Shown here: piece after piece, positions 43,647-50,578 of the stretch
Position numbering within the stretch: the first letter of the stretch is position 1
How the letters are laid out: every line of letters begins with the position of its first letter
Assembly: GCA_002316545.1 (NCBI GenBank)
Contig: DCDR01000001.1
Span: forward strand, 683,692-747,691
Direction of reading: 5' to 3'
Length of the DNA: 64,000 nucleotides
Origin: Candidatus Saccharibacteria bacterium UBA1050
GTDB taxonomy: Bacteria; Patescibacteriota; Saccharimonadia; Saccharimonadales; Saccharimonadaceae
Position numbers and translations under genes: made by a program
The notes under the pieces: generated by a model
The model's database searches: none
What the model was told of the DNA's origin: nothing
Seen by the model: only the letters and a program-made list of their open reading frames with translations

Positions 43647-43758
43647 TAGCTAAGGCTGCGACCTTCTCACGACAGACCACTTTCGGTGTGCTCACAGAGT
43701 GTAGCACACCTCGCGTTTCGCCTTTAGTCTGTCTTAGAGAAGGTCGCAGCCTTAGCTA
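43647..43758 (+). terminator. Three-tier long hairpin after ftsK
   Basis: Outer arms of 22 bp pair perfectly (43647-43668 with 43737-43758). Inside, GACAGAC (43671-43677) pairs with GTCTGTC (43727-43733) and GGTGTGCT (43685-43692) with AGCACACC (43703-43710). A T-rich run follows. It may act as a terminator, but it is much longer than needed and could be an RNA gene or a small palindromic element; see findings. Confidence 0.7.
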
Positions 43759-43829
43759 GCCTTGACTTATTTTAAGAATAAGCGTATACCGGTAGCAGAA
43801 CCCATATTAAAACACACACGGTTCAGGAT

Positions 43830-44591
43830 ATGACAGTCACAATAGAAAAACCACTTACTGCTGATGGTAGCCATGATGTACTACCACCTGAACAAATGGC
43901 ACCACTAGCCGATGAACTTGCCGCGCTCGAGGTTGAACTCGAGCATGTTTCTACAGATGAAAAAGCAATTCTACTTGATGAAAAACAACGGCTATTAGAG
44001 CACCTGCTGGGTGATAGAATTGGTGAAACCGTTATCAATGAAATTGTCTATTTGGCCCAGCTTTACAAAGACAGAGCCACGCGACGTGAGCTAGACGATG
44101 GCACGGTACTTCACAGTTGGGGCACGCGAGACAGCGATAACCAGTATTTAGCCTACAAATACTATGTATTGTCCTATCCCGATGGGCAGGTAAGCTATAC
44201 CGTTCAAGAAACAAGCCCAGATGGCCAAAAGATATTCAAATTGAACGATAGAGGTGGCTACCATGTGTACGACCGCGCGCCGTTAGCCGCGGGAATTACT
44301 CATTTTCGTCCTGTCGAAGAGCGTCCTGAAGTGGCTGAAGCATCAATGGGGGAGTTGTTTAGTACCTCATTAGTGACAGCAGGCATTGTGCGAGCGCGCA
44401 GTGATGAGCAAAACCACGCGGCCGACCTACAGGCGCAAGGTATGCTCGGCGGTAGCGAGACTGATCGATTATTGAACGAAGCCACCGATGTACGAGATGC
44501 CTTTATTGCACTTGAGCAACTTCATGCTGAGCGCGACGTACCCTACAGTCTTGCTAATAAAGCAATTATCGAAGCATACGCCCGACGATAA
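43830..44591 (+). CDS. Hypothetical protein, 253 aa
   Basis: Soluble protein with an acidic, helical, coiled-coil-like N-terminal part (LADELAALEVELEHV), a middle beta region and a helical end. No family recognised. It begins after the long hairpin and ends in a terminator, so it forms its own unit. Confidence 0.7.
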   Translation: MTVTIEKPLTADGSHDVLPPEQMAPLADELAALEVELEHVSTDEKAILLDEKQRLLEHLLGDRIGETVINEIVYLAQLYKDRATRRELDDGTVLHSWGTRDSDNQYLAYKYYVLSYPDGQVSYTVQETSPDGQKIFKLNDRGGYHVYDRAPLAAGITHFRPVEERPEVAEASMGELFSTSLVTAGIVRARSDEQNHAADLQAQGMLGGSETDRLLNEATDVRDAFIALEQLHAERDVPYSLANKAIIEAYARR

Positions 44592-44616
44592 GACGCAACC
44601 AGCATAATCAAGTAAT

Positions 44617-44642
44617 CCAGCCCAGCAAGGCTGGACATTTTG
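44617..44642 (+). terminator. Intrinsic terminator
   Basis: CCAGCC (44617-44622) pairs with GGCTGG (44629-44634), followed by ACATTTTG. The -35 box of the rpsF promoter (TGGACA, 44632-44637) lies inside it. Confidence 0.75.
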
Positions 44643-44660
44643 TATAAAATACACTATAAT
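44632..44660 (+). promoter_or_regulatory. Promoter of rpsF operon
   Basis: TGGACA at 44632-44637 and TATAAT at 44655-44660 with 17 bases between. Confidence 0.6.
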
Positions 44661-44681
44661 TACATCTGTTATAAACCTAAG

Positions 44682-44726
44682 CTTACATGCAACAGTGTAA
44701 GCATCGGCTGCGCAAAGCAGCCCGAT
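44682..44726 (+). promoter_or_regulatory. S6:S18-like leader of rpsF
   Basis: Two hairpins: CTTACA/TGTAAG (44682-44701), then ATCGGCTGC (44703-44711) with GCAGCC and GAT (44717-44726), leaving a bulged C so that a CCG triplet (44722-44724) sits at the bulge. S6:S18-binding leaders upstream of rpsF in many bacteria carry a conserved CCG-containing bulged stem that mimics 16S rRNA helix 22. Identification is by motif only. Confidence 0.5.
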
Positions 44727-44744
44727 TCCAAAGGAGGAGTCTAT

Positions 44745-45086
44745 ATGGAATACGAACTAACTGTTCTTATTCACCCGGATCTCGAAGCAGATCTAGAAAA
44801 GCCACTTGGTCGCTTGCGTGACCTAGTAAAAAGCGCTGGTGGTAGCGTGACAAAAGAAGATAACTGGGGCAAAAAGCGCCTGGCATATCGAATTAAGAAG
44901 CAAGATTTTGCTGTGTATGTATCATTTGATGTACAGCTTCCTGCTGACGCACCGCTTAAAATTAGCAATGCATTGAACATTTCAGACGACGTCGTTCGCT
45001 ACTTGTTGGTAAAAACCGACGACAAAGAACGCGCCAAATTAGCAGCCGCTAAGAAAGATCAGCCAGAAGACGGCGAGGAGGAATAG
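44745..45086 (+). CDS. rpsF: Ribosomal protein S6
   Basis: 113 aa. Starts MEYELTVLIHPDLEADLEKP after AAGGAGGAG; an upstream in-frame ATG at about 44640 is not credible because the promoter lies within that extension. Core S6 alternation of strands and helices is intact (AGGSVTKEDNWGKKRLAYRI), with an acidic tail. S6 binds S18 as a heterodimer in the 30S platform; rpsR is two genes downstream. Confidence 0.95.
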   Translation: MEYELTVLIHPDLEADLEKPLGRLRDLVKSAGGSVTKEDNWGKKRLAYRIKKQDFAVYVSFDVQLPADAPLKISNALNISDDVVRYLLVKTDDKERAKLAAAKKDQPEDGEEE

Positions 45087-45091
45087 GGCAT

Positions 45092-45532
45092 ATGGCACGC
45101 AGCATCAACCAAGTAATATTGATGGGACGCCTTACCCGCGACCCAGAGATGCGCACCACCACGACTGGTAAAACTATCGCGAGCTTCAGTATTGCTGTAG
45201 ACCGTGGAGGCCAAGACGACCAAGCAGATTTTTTCGATGTCACTGCATGGGAAAAACTTGGTGAACTTGTAAACCAGTACCTTACCAAAGGTCGCCGCTG
45301 CCTCGTGCAGGGTCGCCTTCGTCAAGATAGCTGGGACGACAAAGAAACTGGCAAAAAACGCACTCGTATAGAGGTGGTTGCTACTGACGTAACCTTCCTC
45401 GACGGCCCAAGTGATGGCCAATCTGGCGGCGGCGCGCCACGTTCAAGCGCCCCAGCAAACAAGAAGTCAAACGATGTTGTGATTGAAGACATCGATGACA
45501 AACCTATTGATCTTTCAGAAATACCATTTTAA
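45092..45532 (+). CDS. ssb: Single-stranded DNA-binding protein
   Basis: 146 aa. OB fold of about 105 residues (NQVILMGRLTRDPEMR; TIASFSIAVDRG; KGRRCLVQGRL), a Gly/Ser-rich linker, and an acidic tip ending IDLSEIPF that recruits partners. Located between rpsF and rpsR as in many bacteria. Confidence 0.96.
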   Translation: MARSINQVILMGRLTRDPEMRTTTTGKTIASFSIAVDRGGQDDQADFFDVTAWEKLGELVNQYLTKGRRCLVQGRLRQDSWDDKETGKKRTRIEVVATDVTFLDGPSDGQSGGGAPRSSAPANKKSNDVVIEDIDDKPIDLSEIPF

Positions 45533-45649
45533 TAATTTATATACCTAAGGAGAGCTCCAGGAAAAAGAGCAGCCCGAGCAGCTGGCTTTGCCAGTGCACG
45601 GCGCGATGAGAAAAAACGTAGTTTTGTCTTATAAATGGAGCGAAGCGAA

Positions 45650-45853
45650 ATGTCACCAAAACGATTTAAAAAAGACGTTACAACGTATTTTGATTACAAA
45701 GATGTGAAAACGTTGCAGCGTTACATCAACGCCTATGGTCAAATTGAACCTATTTCAAAAACAGGTTTGAGCCTAAAGCAGCAGCGCCAATTAGCAACCG
45801 CTATCAAGCGTGCCCGTCACCTTGCGCTACTACCATTCGTAACATCAAACTAG
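45650..45853 (+). CDS. rpsR: Ribosomal protein S18
   Basis: 67 aa, starting MSPKRFKKDV after GGAG at about 45636. Later part KTLQRYINAYGQIEPISKTG and LALLPFV are typical. Binds S6 in the 30S subunit. The 117-base gap after ssb contains hairpin CTGGC/GCCAG and a CAGCCCGA string also found before rpsF, so a second regulatory structure may be here. Confidence 0.95.
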   Translation: MSPKRFKKDVTTYFDYKDVKTLQRYINAYGQIEPISKTGLSLKQQRQLATAIKRARHLALLPFVTSN

Positions 45854-45860
45854 TAGTATC

Positions 45861-46055
45861 ATGCCCGAGCGAGACGAAGACAAGCAGCCAAAAGGCGAAG
45901 CTAACCAGTCACCAGTTACACCCGAGAAACATCCCGATGATGCTTCTGACGACCGAACGAACCAAATAGTGCTTAGCTTGACAGTTGCTGGCCTAGTAGC
46001 GGCCGCCGGAGCTCTTGCTGCAAAACGCTTGCGCAACAGAGGAGGAAACGAGTAA
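45861..46055 (+). CDS. Small membrane-associated hypothetical protein
   Basis: 64 aa: a charged, acidic N-terminal half and one hydrophobic segment (VLSLTVAGLVAAAGALAA) followed by basic residues. It overlaps the efp start by 1 base (TAATG). Function unknown. Confidence 0.55.
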   Translation: MPERDEDKQPKGEANQSPVTPEKHPDDASDDRTNQIVLSLTVAGLVAAAGALAAKRLRNRGGNE

Positions 46056-46615
46056 TGTATCAACCAACCGATTTGAAAAAAGGCACCGTATGTCAAATAG
46101 ACGGCACGCCATACCGTGTTGTCGACTATGGCCAAAAAGTAATGGGACGTGGCGGTAGCATTGTAAATGTACGTCTGAAGAACCTACTCGATGGCAGCGT
46201 TATTCCGAAAACCTTCAAAGGCGCCGACAAGATTGAACAAGCCGAAGTTACCAGCAAGCCGGTGCAGTACTTGTATAACGATGGCGATACATTTTACTTT
46301 ATGGATCCTGAAAGTTTCGAACAATACGAACTATCGCGTGACACTGTTGATACCGCAACTGATTACTTGAAAGAAGGTGACAACCTGCAGCTTCAATTTT
46401 TTGGTAGCAAGGTAATTAACGTTGAACTTCCGAAGAATCTTTATCTTGAAGTTACCTACGCGGAAGACGTAGTAAAGGGTGATACTTCTGGTGCTGTGAT
46501 GAAAGATGCCACGCTTGAGACTGGTATCAAAATTCGTGTGCCGGCGTTTATCAAAACTGGCGACGTGGTAAGCGTTGATACCACCACTGGCGAATACCGC
46601 GAACGTAAAAAATAG
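46055..46615 (+). CDS. efp: Elongation factor P with Arg32 tip
   Basis: 186 aa, three OB/KOW-like domains. EF-P rescues ribosomes stalled at polyproline. The domain I loop reads YGQKVMGRGGSIV: the tip residue is Arg32 rather than Lys, as in EF-P proteins that are rhamnosylated by EarP. No earP gene is in the window. C-terminal domain (RVPAFIKTGDVVSVDTTTGE) is normal. Coupled to the upstream small gene. Confidence 0.96.
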   Translation: MYQPTDLKKGTVCQIDGTPYRVVDYGQKVMGRGGSIVNVRLKNLLDGSVIPKTFKGADKIEQAEVTSKPVQYLYNDGDTFYFMDPESFEQYELSRDTVDTATDYLKEGDNLQLQFFGSKVINVELPKNLYLEVTYAEDVVKGDTSGAVMKDATLETGIKIRVPAFIKTGDVVSVDTTTGEYRERKK

Positions 46616-46621
46616 CTAGAT

Positions 46622-47149
46622 ATGTCGCATAACCAACCACCACAATCACACTACGCACTTATGGCGGTGTTTGGTGAAGCGGCGAAGCATCCGAATTATC
46701 AAGGTCCTTTGCCGGAGCATTTCAACGCATTGCCGTGGTTTCGTTTTGATAAACCTCACCGAGCCGAGCAAGCCTGTGATTTGATGCGCACGGCCAGGCG
46801 GCTACTTTTGCTACAAGAACCATTTGAACTTGTGGGTGAAGCACCAAAACAGCTTGGCAAAGAAGGCAAAACAGCATCGATAGTCGTTTCCTCATCAGCA
46901 GATTTGCTTGCATTACATAGTGGGCTGGCCGATGGTTTTGCACAAGAGTACGACGGCATTAATTTTGCCTACCCCGAGTACAACCACAGCGGTTATCTTG
47001 CTCACGTTACCCCTACGTCGGAGCTACCGTTTGCGGTTGGAGATCGACTTCTGGTAGATAGTATCGCGCTTGTTGAAGGCAATGCGATTGAGGGTGAGCG
47101 CACACCGAAGCGAACAATTCGCGTCATCGGCGCAGTCGGCCTCTTGTAA
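46622..47149 (+). CDS. Hypothetical protein, possibly 2H phosphoesterase/LigT-like
   Basis: 175 aa, soluble. The segment YLAHVTPT resembles one of the two H-x-T motifs of 2H phosphoesterases (2'-5' RNA ligase-like), with a hydrophobic strand after it, but a first H-x-T is not evident. Treat the family as a suggestion. It lies 6 bases after efp. Confidence 0.55.
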   Translation: MSHNQPPQSHYALMAVFGEAAKHPNYQGPLPEHFNALPWFRFDKPHRAEQACDLMRTARRLLLLQEPFELVGEAPKQLGKEGKTASIVVSSSADLLALHSGLADGFAQEYDGINFAYPEYNHSGYLAHVTPTSELPFAVGDRLLVDSIALVEGNAIEGERTPKRTIRVIGAVGLL

Positions 47150-47153
47150 GTGC

Positions 47154-47159
47154 TACAAT
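47154..47159 (+). promoter_or_regulatory. -10 box, leaderless type
   Basis: TACAAT ends 6 bases before the ATG at 47166. Confidence 0.5.
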
Positions 47160-47165
47160 AGTCGT

Positions 47166-48866
47166 ATGGCACACCATGAGCATGCATCGTGGCTATTAAA
47201 ACACAAACATATCCCAGTCTTAATCGTACTTGGCCTCTTGTGGGTACAGGTTATTTTTCAGCTGTTTTATCCGTACGACAGTGCTTTACCAAACGCTCGT
47301 CTGTACGACAAAAAGGTAGTGGGTCAAACTCGCCTGGCGCTGACAGGTACAATTCAAAAGCAATTTGAAGCCGAAACATTTGAGGTTAGTACTTCATCGA
47401 CATCATACAGCCAAACCCTTGCTAGTGCAGGCGCTAGCATCAACAGTGAGGTAATGGCAAAAAAGCTCACCGATTACCCCGTGTGGCAACGAGCAATTCC
47501 ATTTTCACTGTGGTGGCAGCGCCCAACCGTTACTTCCTACAAGATTTCATTCAACAAAGCGGTTCTTGCAAAAAATGCTGAAATTATCGCCAAAAAGTTA
47601 TCGGCAGCGCCAGTAAACGCCGACCTTGCACTAAAGAGCGGAGAACTTGTAGTAACAGAGGCAAAAGACGGCCAGACAGTGAACCCTGAAAGTGTGGCAA
47701 AGGCTATATCGTCGCACACCTTTACGCCAAAACATACACAGCTTCGTGTTGCATCAACCGTAGCGAAACCGGGCGTGGAAGACGCTTCGATTAGCGATGT
47801 TCGCCACGATGCTGATGCAAAAATTGCTCGAACCTACACGCTAACACTTCCGAGTGGTGAACAAGTTACGCCTAGTAAAAAAACGGTTACCTCATGGCTT
47901 ACGTTGAAGCAAAAAGACGGATCAACGACTCTCGCGCTGAATAGGGCGGAGATTCGCCGCTACATTTCATCACTCAATGGCAAGGTGGCCATTGCAGCGA
48001 AGCCGATTAGTGTATCCGTAAGGGATGGCCGCGAAATTTATCGCACGGCGGGTAAAGATGGCAGCGCTATTTCTAGCAGCGATCTCGAGACAAAGCTGGT
48101 CAACGCCCTCAACAGCTCTGAAACAGGGGTGGCAATGGATGTAATAATGGCGCCAGTGAGCCCAGGCACCGTTTACAACCGAACCTATTCACACAGCCAA
48201 GCTGGCCTACGTGCCTATGTGGCCTATACCACGTCGAGCGAAAACGTTCGGATAGCGTTGCAGCAAATTGGTGGTAACAACTGGTCTGCCAGTGGACGTA
48301 GTAGCGAGAGTATTCCGAGCGCCAGTACCTATAAATTGTACGTAGCACTGTGGTTATTTGACCAGATGAATAAGGGCAAAATAAAGTGGAGTGACCCTTG
48401 GCTCGATACCAACGTATCAGAATGTTTTGACCGCATGACCATTGCCAGTACGAACCCTTGCGCCGTCGCTTGGCTCGAATCGTATGGCCGAGACAATATG
48501 AATAACTTTGTGTATAAAAAGGGCTTTAGCACTGGCACGAGCTTTACGAACCCAGAAGCCGTACACACAACAGCAAACGATCTGCGAAAATATATGATAG
48601 GCTTAAATAACAGTAGTTTAGTAAGTGGTGCACAGCGAACACGGCTGCTTCACTCACTCAGCGTGCACCCATATCGCTATGGGGTGCCAACAGGCAGCGC
48701 TGGCACAGTGCAAGATAAAGTAGGCTTTTTGTGGGATTATGTGCACGATTCGGCGATCGTTCATCATCCAAAGGGTACATACGTAGTGGTGATTATGACC
48801 AAAGGCGCTGGCGGCTATGCGCGGATTGCCTCGATTACCCGTGAACTCGAAAGGATAATGTACTAA
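47166..48866 (+). CDS. Membrane-anchored serine hydrolase (beta-lactamase/PBP-like) with YoaR-type domains
   Basis: 566 aa. Basic N-terminus and membrane helix (HIPVLIVLGLLWVQVIFQLF, about 15-34), repeated beta domains (about 120-340) like the peptidoglycan-binding domains of YoaR/VanW proteins, and a C-terminal serine hydrolase domain (about 360-566) with SxxK (STYK), SxN (STN) and K-V-G motifs. Probably acts on peptidoglycan peptides outside the membrane. Leaderless-type -10 box 6 bases before ATG; coupled to tlyA by a TAATG overlap. Confidence 0.8.
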   Translation: MAHHEHASWLLKHKHIPVLIVLGLLWVQVIFQLFYPYDSALPNARLYDKKVVGQTRLALTGTIQKQFEAETFEVSTSSTSYSQTLASAGASINSEVMAKKLTDYPVWQRAIPFSLWWQRPTVTSYKISFNKAVLAKNAEIIAKKLSAAPVNADLALKSGELVVTEAKDGQTVNPESVAKAISSHTFTPKHTQLRVASTVAKPGVEDASISDVRHDADAKIARTYTLTLPSGEQVTPSKKTVTSWLTLKQKDGSTTLALNRAEIRRYISSLNGKVAIAAKPISVSVRDGREIYRTAGKDGSAISSSDLETKLVNALNSSETGVAMDVIMAPVSPGTVYNRTYSHSQAGLRAYVAYTTSSENVRIALQQIGGNNWSASGRSSESIPSASTYKLYVALWLFDQMNKGKIKWSDPWLDTNVSECFDRMTIASTNPCAVAWLESYGRDNMNNFVYKKGFSTGTSFTNPEAVHTTANDLRKYMIGLNNSSLVSGAQRTRLLHSLSVHPYRYGVPTGSAGTVQDKVGFLWDYVHDSAIVHHPKGTYVVVIMTKGAGGYARIASITRELERIMY

Positions 48867-49708
48867 TGAAACAACGTCTCGACCAAGCATTGGTGGCACG
48901 TGGGCTCGTGCGCAGTCGTTCGCAGGCCGAAAGTTGGATTGGGCTGGGCAAGGTGAGCGTGAATGGGCAGCCCGCGCGTAAATCTGGGCAGATGGTGCAG
49001 GAAACAGATGTGCTGAAACTCGCTGCTACCGAGCAGTATGTTAGTCGAGCCGGGCTTAAGTTAGCCAGTGTGGCAAAGAAGTTACACGTGGATTTTCGAG
49101 ACGCGATGGTGCTCGATGTGGGTAGTAGCACGGGTGGGTTTACCGATTATGCACTGCAGCATGGAGCGAAAAAAGTTGTCGCAGTTGATGTCGGCACCGA
49201 TCAGCTCCACCCCAGCTTACACGGTGATTCACGTATTGAGTTGCATGAAAAGACGGATATACGTGACGTTCACCGCTCTAATCCGCAGACGAAACTTTCA
49301 GGAACGGCTTCGCGCCCGACGTCTATTGAGCCCTCATCAGTATCCGACGGGGCTGCAGATGTCCCTGAAAGTTTGCCTTCGGATTATCCGGCTCACGTTC
49401 TGCTAACAGATTCGATAGACATCATTGTCATGGATGTTAGTTTTATAAGCCTGCGCGAAATACTACCGCATATTGCTAGCTTATGTACAAAAAACACGCA
49501 GGTTGTAGCCATGCTAAAGCCTCAGTTTGAAGCTGGCAAACATCAGGTGAATAAGGGTATTATTAAAAACGATTCAGTTCGGCGACAGATTTTAAAAGAT
49601 TTTGAAACGTGGGTACGACAGTGGTTTGTGGTGATTGACAAGCACGATAGTGAAGTAGCGGGTAGCAAAGGTAACAGAGAGCGTTTCTACCTGCTAAAAC
49701 GCCTCTAA
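48866..49708 (+). CDS. tlyA: TlyA-family rRNA methyltransferase
   Basis: 280 aa. N-terminal S4 RNA-binding domain (KQRLDQALVARGLVRSRSQA), linker, and FtsJ-type methyltransferase (VLDVGSSTGGFTDYALQ; VMDVSFISL; MLKPQFEAGK). The K-D-K-E catalytic tetrad is plausible. TlyA methylates ribose in 16S/23S rRNA and affects capreomycin sensitivity. About 35 residues, Ser/Pro-rich, are inserted between the second and third methyltransferase strands (about 139-175). Its end marks the left border of the GC-rich region. Confidence 0.9.
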   Translation: MKQRLDQALVARGLVRSRSQAESWIGLGKVSVNGQPARKSGQMVQETDVLKLAATEQYVSRAGLKLASVAKKLHVDFRDAMVLDVGSSTGGFTDYALQHGAKKVVAVDVGTDQLHPSLHGDSRIELHEKTDIRDVHRSNPQTKLSGTASRPTSIEPSSVSDGAADVPESLPSDYPAHVLLTDSIDIIVMDVSFISLREILPHIASLCTKNTQVVAMLKPQFEAGKHQVNKGIIKNDSVRRQILKDFETWVRQWFVVIDKHDSEVAGSKGNRERFYLLKRL

Positions 49709-49710
49709 TA

Positions 49711-49739
49711 TTGACTTTTATAAACATAAGTGATATAAT
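49711..49739 (+). promoter_or_regulatory. Promoter A of the GC-rich region
   Basis: TTGACT at 49711-49716 and TATAAT at 49734-49739, spacer 17. A short leader with the inverted repeat AGGCTACC/GGTGGCCT and AAGGAGGG ribosome-binding site follows. Confidence 0.75.
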
Positions 49740-49788
49740 ACTATTAAGGCTACCACCAGGTGGCCTTACACCGACGCCCAAGGAGGGC

Positions 49789-50223
49789 ATGATGATTCGC
49801 AGGCTCGTTGTTCTCGTGGTCACGGTACTCACCGTGATGGCGACCAACTCCCTCGGTTCACCGGCTTCGGCCGCGGGTGGCGACCAGACCAACCCCCAGG
49901 TCGTCTACCTCACCAAGAAGGAGCCCGGCACGAACGTCCTCTGCCCGAAGGGGCAGGACAAGATGTTCATCGTTCGGGTGACGGTGCGCAAGGGGGAGCG
50001 CATCAAGTCGTTCGGCGCGTTCAGCCTTCGCCTCAAGAGCGGGCGCGATCGCTACGACGACGGCTCTCGGGTGAGTCGTCGGCTGGTCGAGTACTACTTC
50101 GCCGTCGGCCGCAAGGCCAAGGTGGAGTCCGACCTGAGCGCGAGCTTCGTCTACCTGGAGCTCACCGACAACGCCCAACCGAGGGCGACCGTGGAGAAGC
50201 AGTGCTTCTCGCGAGTGCCCTAA
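49789..50223 (+). CDS. Secreted GC-rich protein, unknown function (actinobacterial-type)
   Basis: 144 aa. Start chosen at the ATGATG after AAGGAGGG; the upstream frame lies in promoter sequence. Signal peptide (MMIRRLVVLVVTVLTVMATN, cleavage near ASAAGG) and a mature domain of about 115 residues with two Cys (about 45 and 140). No family recognised. Third codon positions are almost all G or C, unlike tlyA next door. Own promoter and terminator. Confidence 0.75.
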   Translation: MMIRRLVVLVVTVLTVMATNSLGSPASAAGGDQTNPQVVYLTKKEPGTNVLCPKGQDKMFIVRVTVRKGERIKSFGAFSLRLKSGRDRYDDGSRVSRRLVEYYFAVGRKAKVESDLSASFVYLELTDNAQPRATVEKQCFSRVP

Positions 50224-50249
50224 GAGTGATCCACTTCACGGATCCACGA

Positions 50250-50307
50250 CGCGGGGTGCGCGGCTTCTGGCAGGCAACTGCACGGGAGCCCCGCACCGCC
50301 GCGTTTT
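50250..50307 (+). terminator. GC-rich intrinsic terminator
   Basis: CGCGGGGTGCG (50250-50260) pairs imperfectly with CGCACCGCCGCG (50292-50303), then TTTT. It ends the secreted-protein transcript before promoter B. Confidence 0.75.
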
Positions 50308-50323
50308 CACTTGACTAAAAGCA

Positions 50324-50352
50324 TTTACATTTTATTGTTTTTGTGGTATAAT
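50324..50352 (+). promoter_or_regulatory. Promoter B of the GC-rich region
   Basis: TTTACA at 50324-50329 and TATAAT at 50347-50352 with a 17-base spacer, embedded in AT-rich sequence. Confidence 0.75.
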
Positions 50353-50359
50353 GAGAATA

Positions 50360-50578
50360 GCCAGTACCGAGCTGGTTACTGCATCATGTATGCGGTGACT
50401 GATGCTTGGTGCCTGGTCATAGCTATGCTGCGAGGAAAGAGTGTACGACTTTCGTATACCGAGTACGGCAGTATGGCCGTACGCTCTTTCACATCAGTAT
50501 AACTATGATCAGGCATCAGGCACTAGACATCAACTCCACGTACCTGACTCAGTGTCAACCGACAGAAAGGGGACGCTC
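50360..50578 (+). promoter_or_regulatory. Structured 5' leader (B) of the large surface protein gene
   Basis: About 220 bases without a gene. It holds hairpin CAGTACC/GGTTACTG (50362-50381), GCATCA/TGATGC (50381-50405), then a long stem 50409-50422 with 50503-50516 (14 pairs with G-U) enclosing 50436-50447 with 50478-50489 (12 pairs, AAAGAGTGTACG with CGTACGCTCTTT). The ribosome-binding site AAAGGGGA follows. No family of leader RNA recognised. Confidence 0.65.

Noticed and set aside
49711..49788. Upstream start for the GC-rich secreted protein
   Set aside because: These codons overlap the promoter and leader; the ATGATG after AAGGAGGG gives a proper signal peptide.
50441..50578. Upstream start for the large surface protein
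   Set aside because: The extension lies in the structured leader, and the MSRFTLRR start has a ribosome-binding site and signal peptide.
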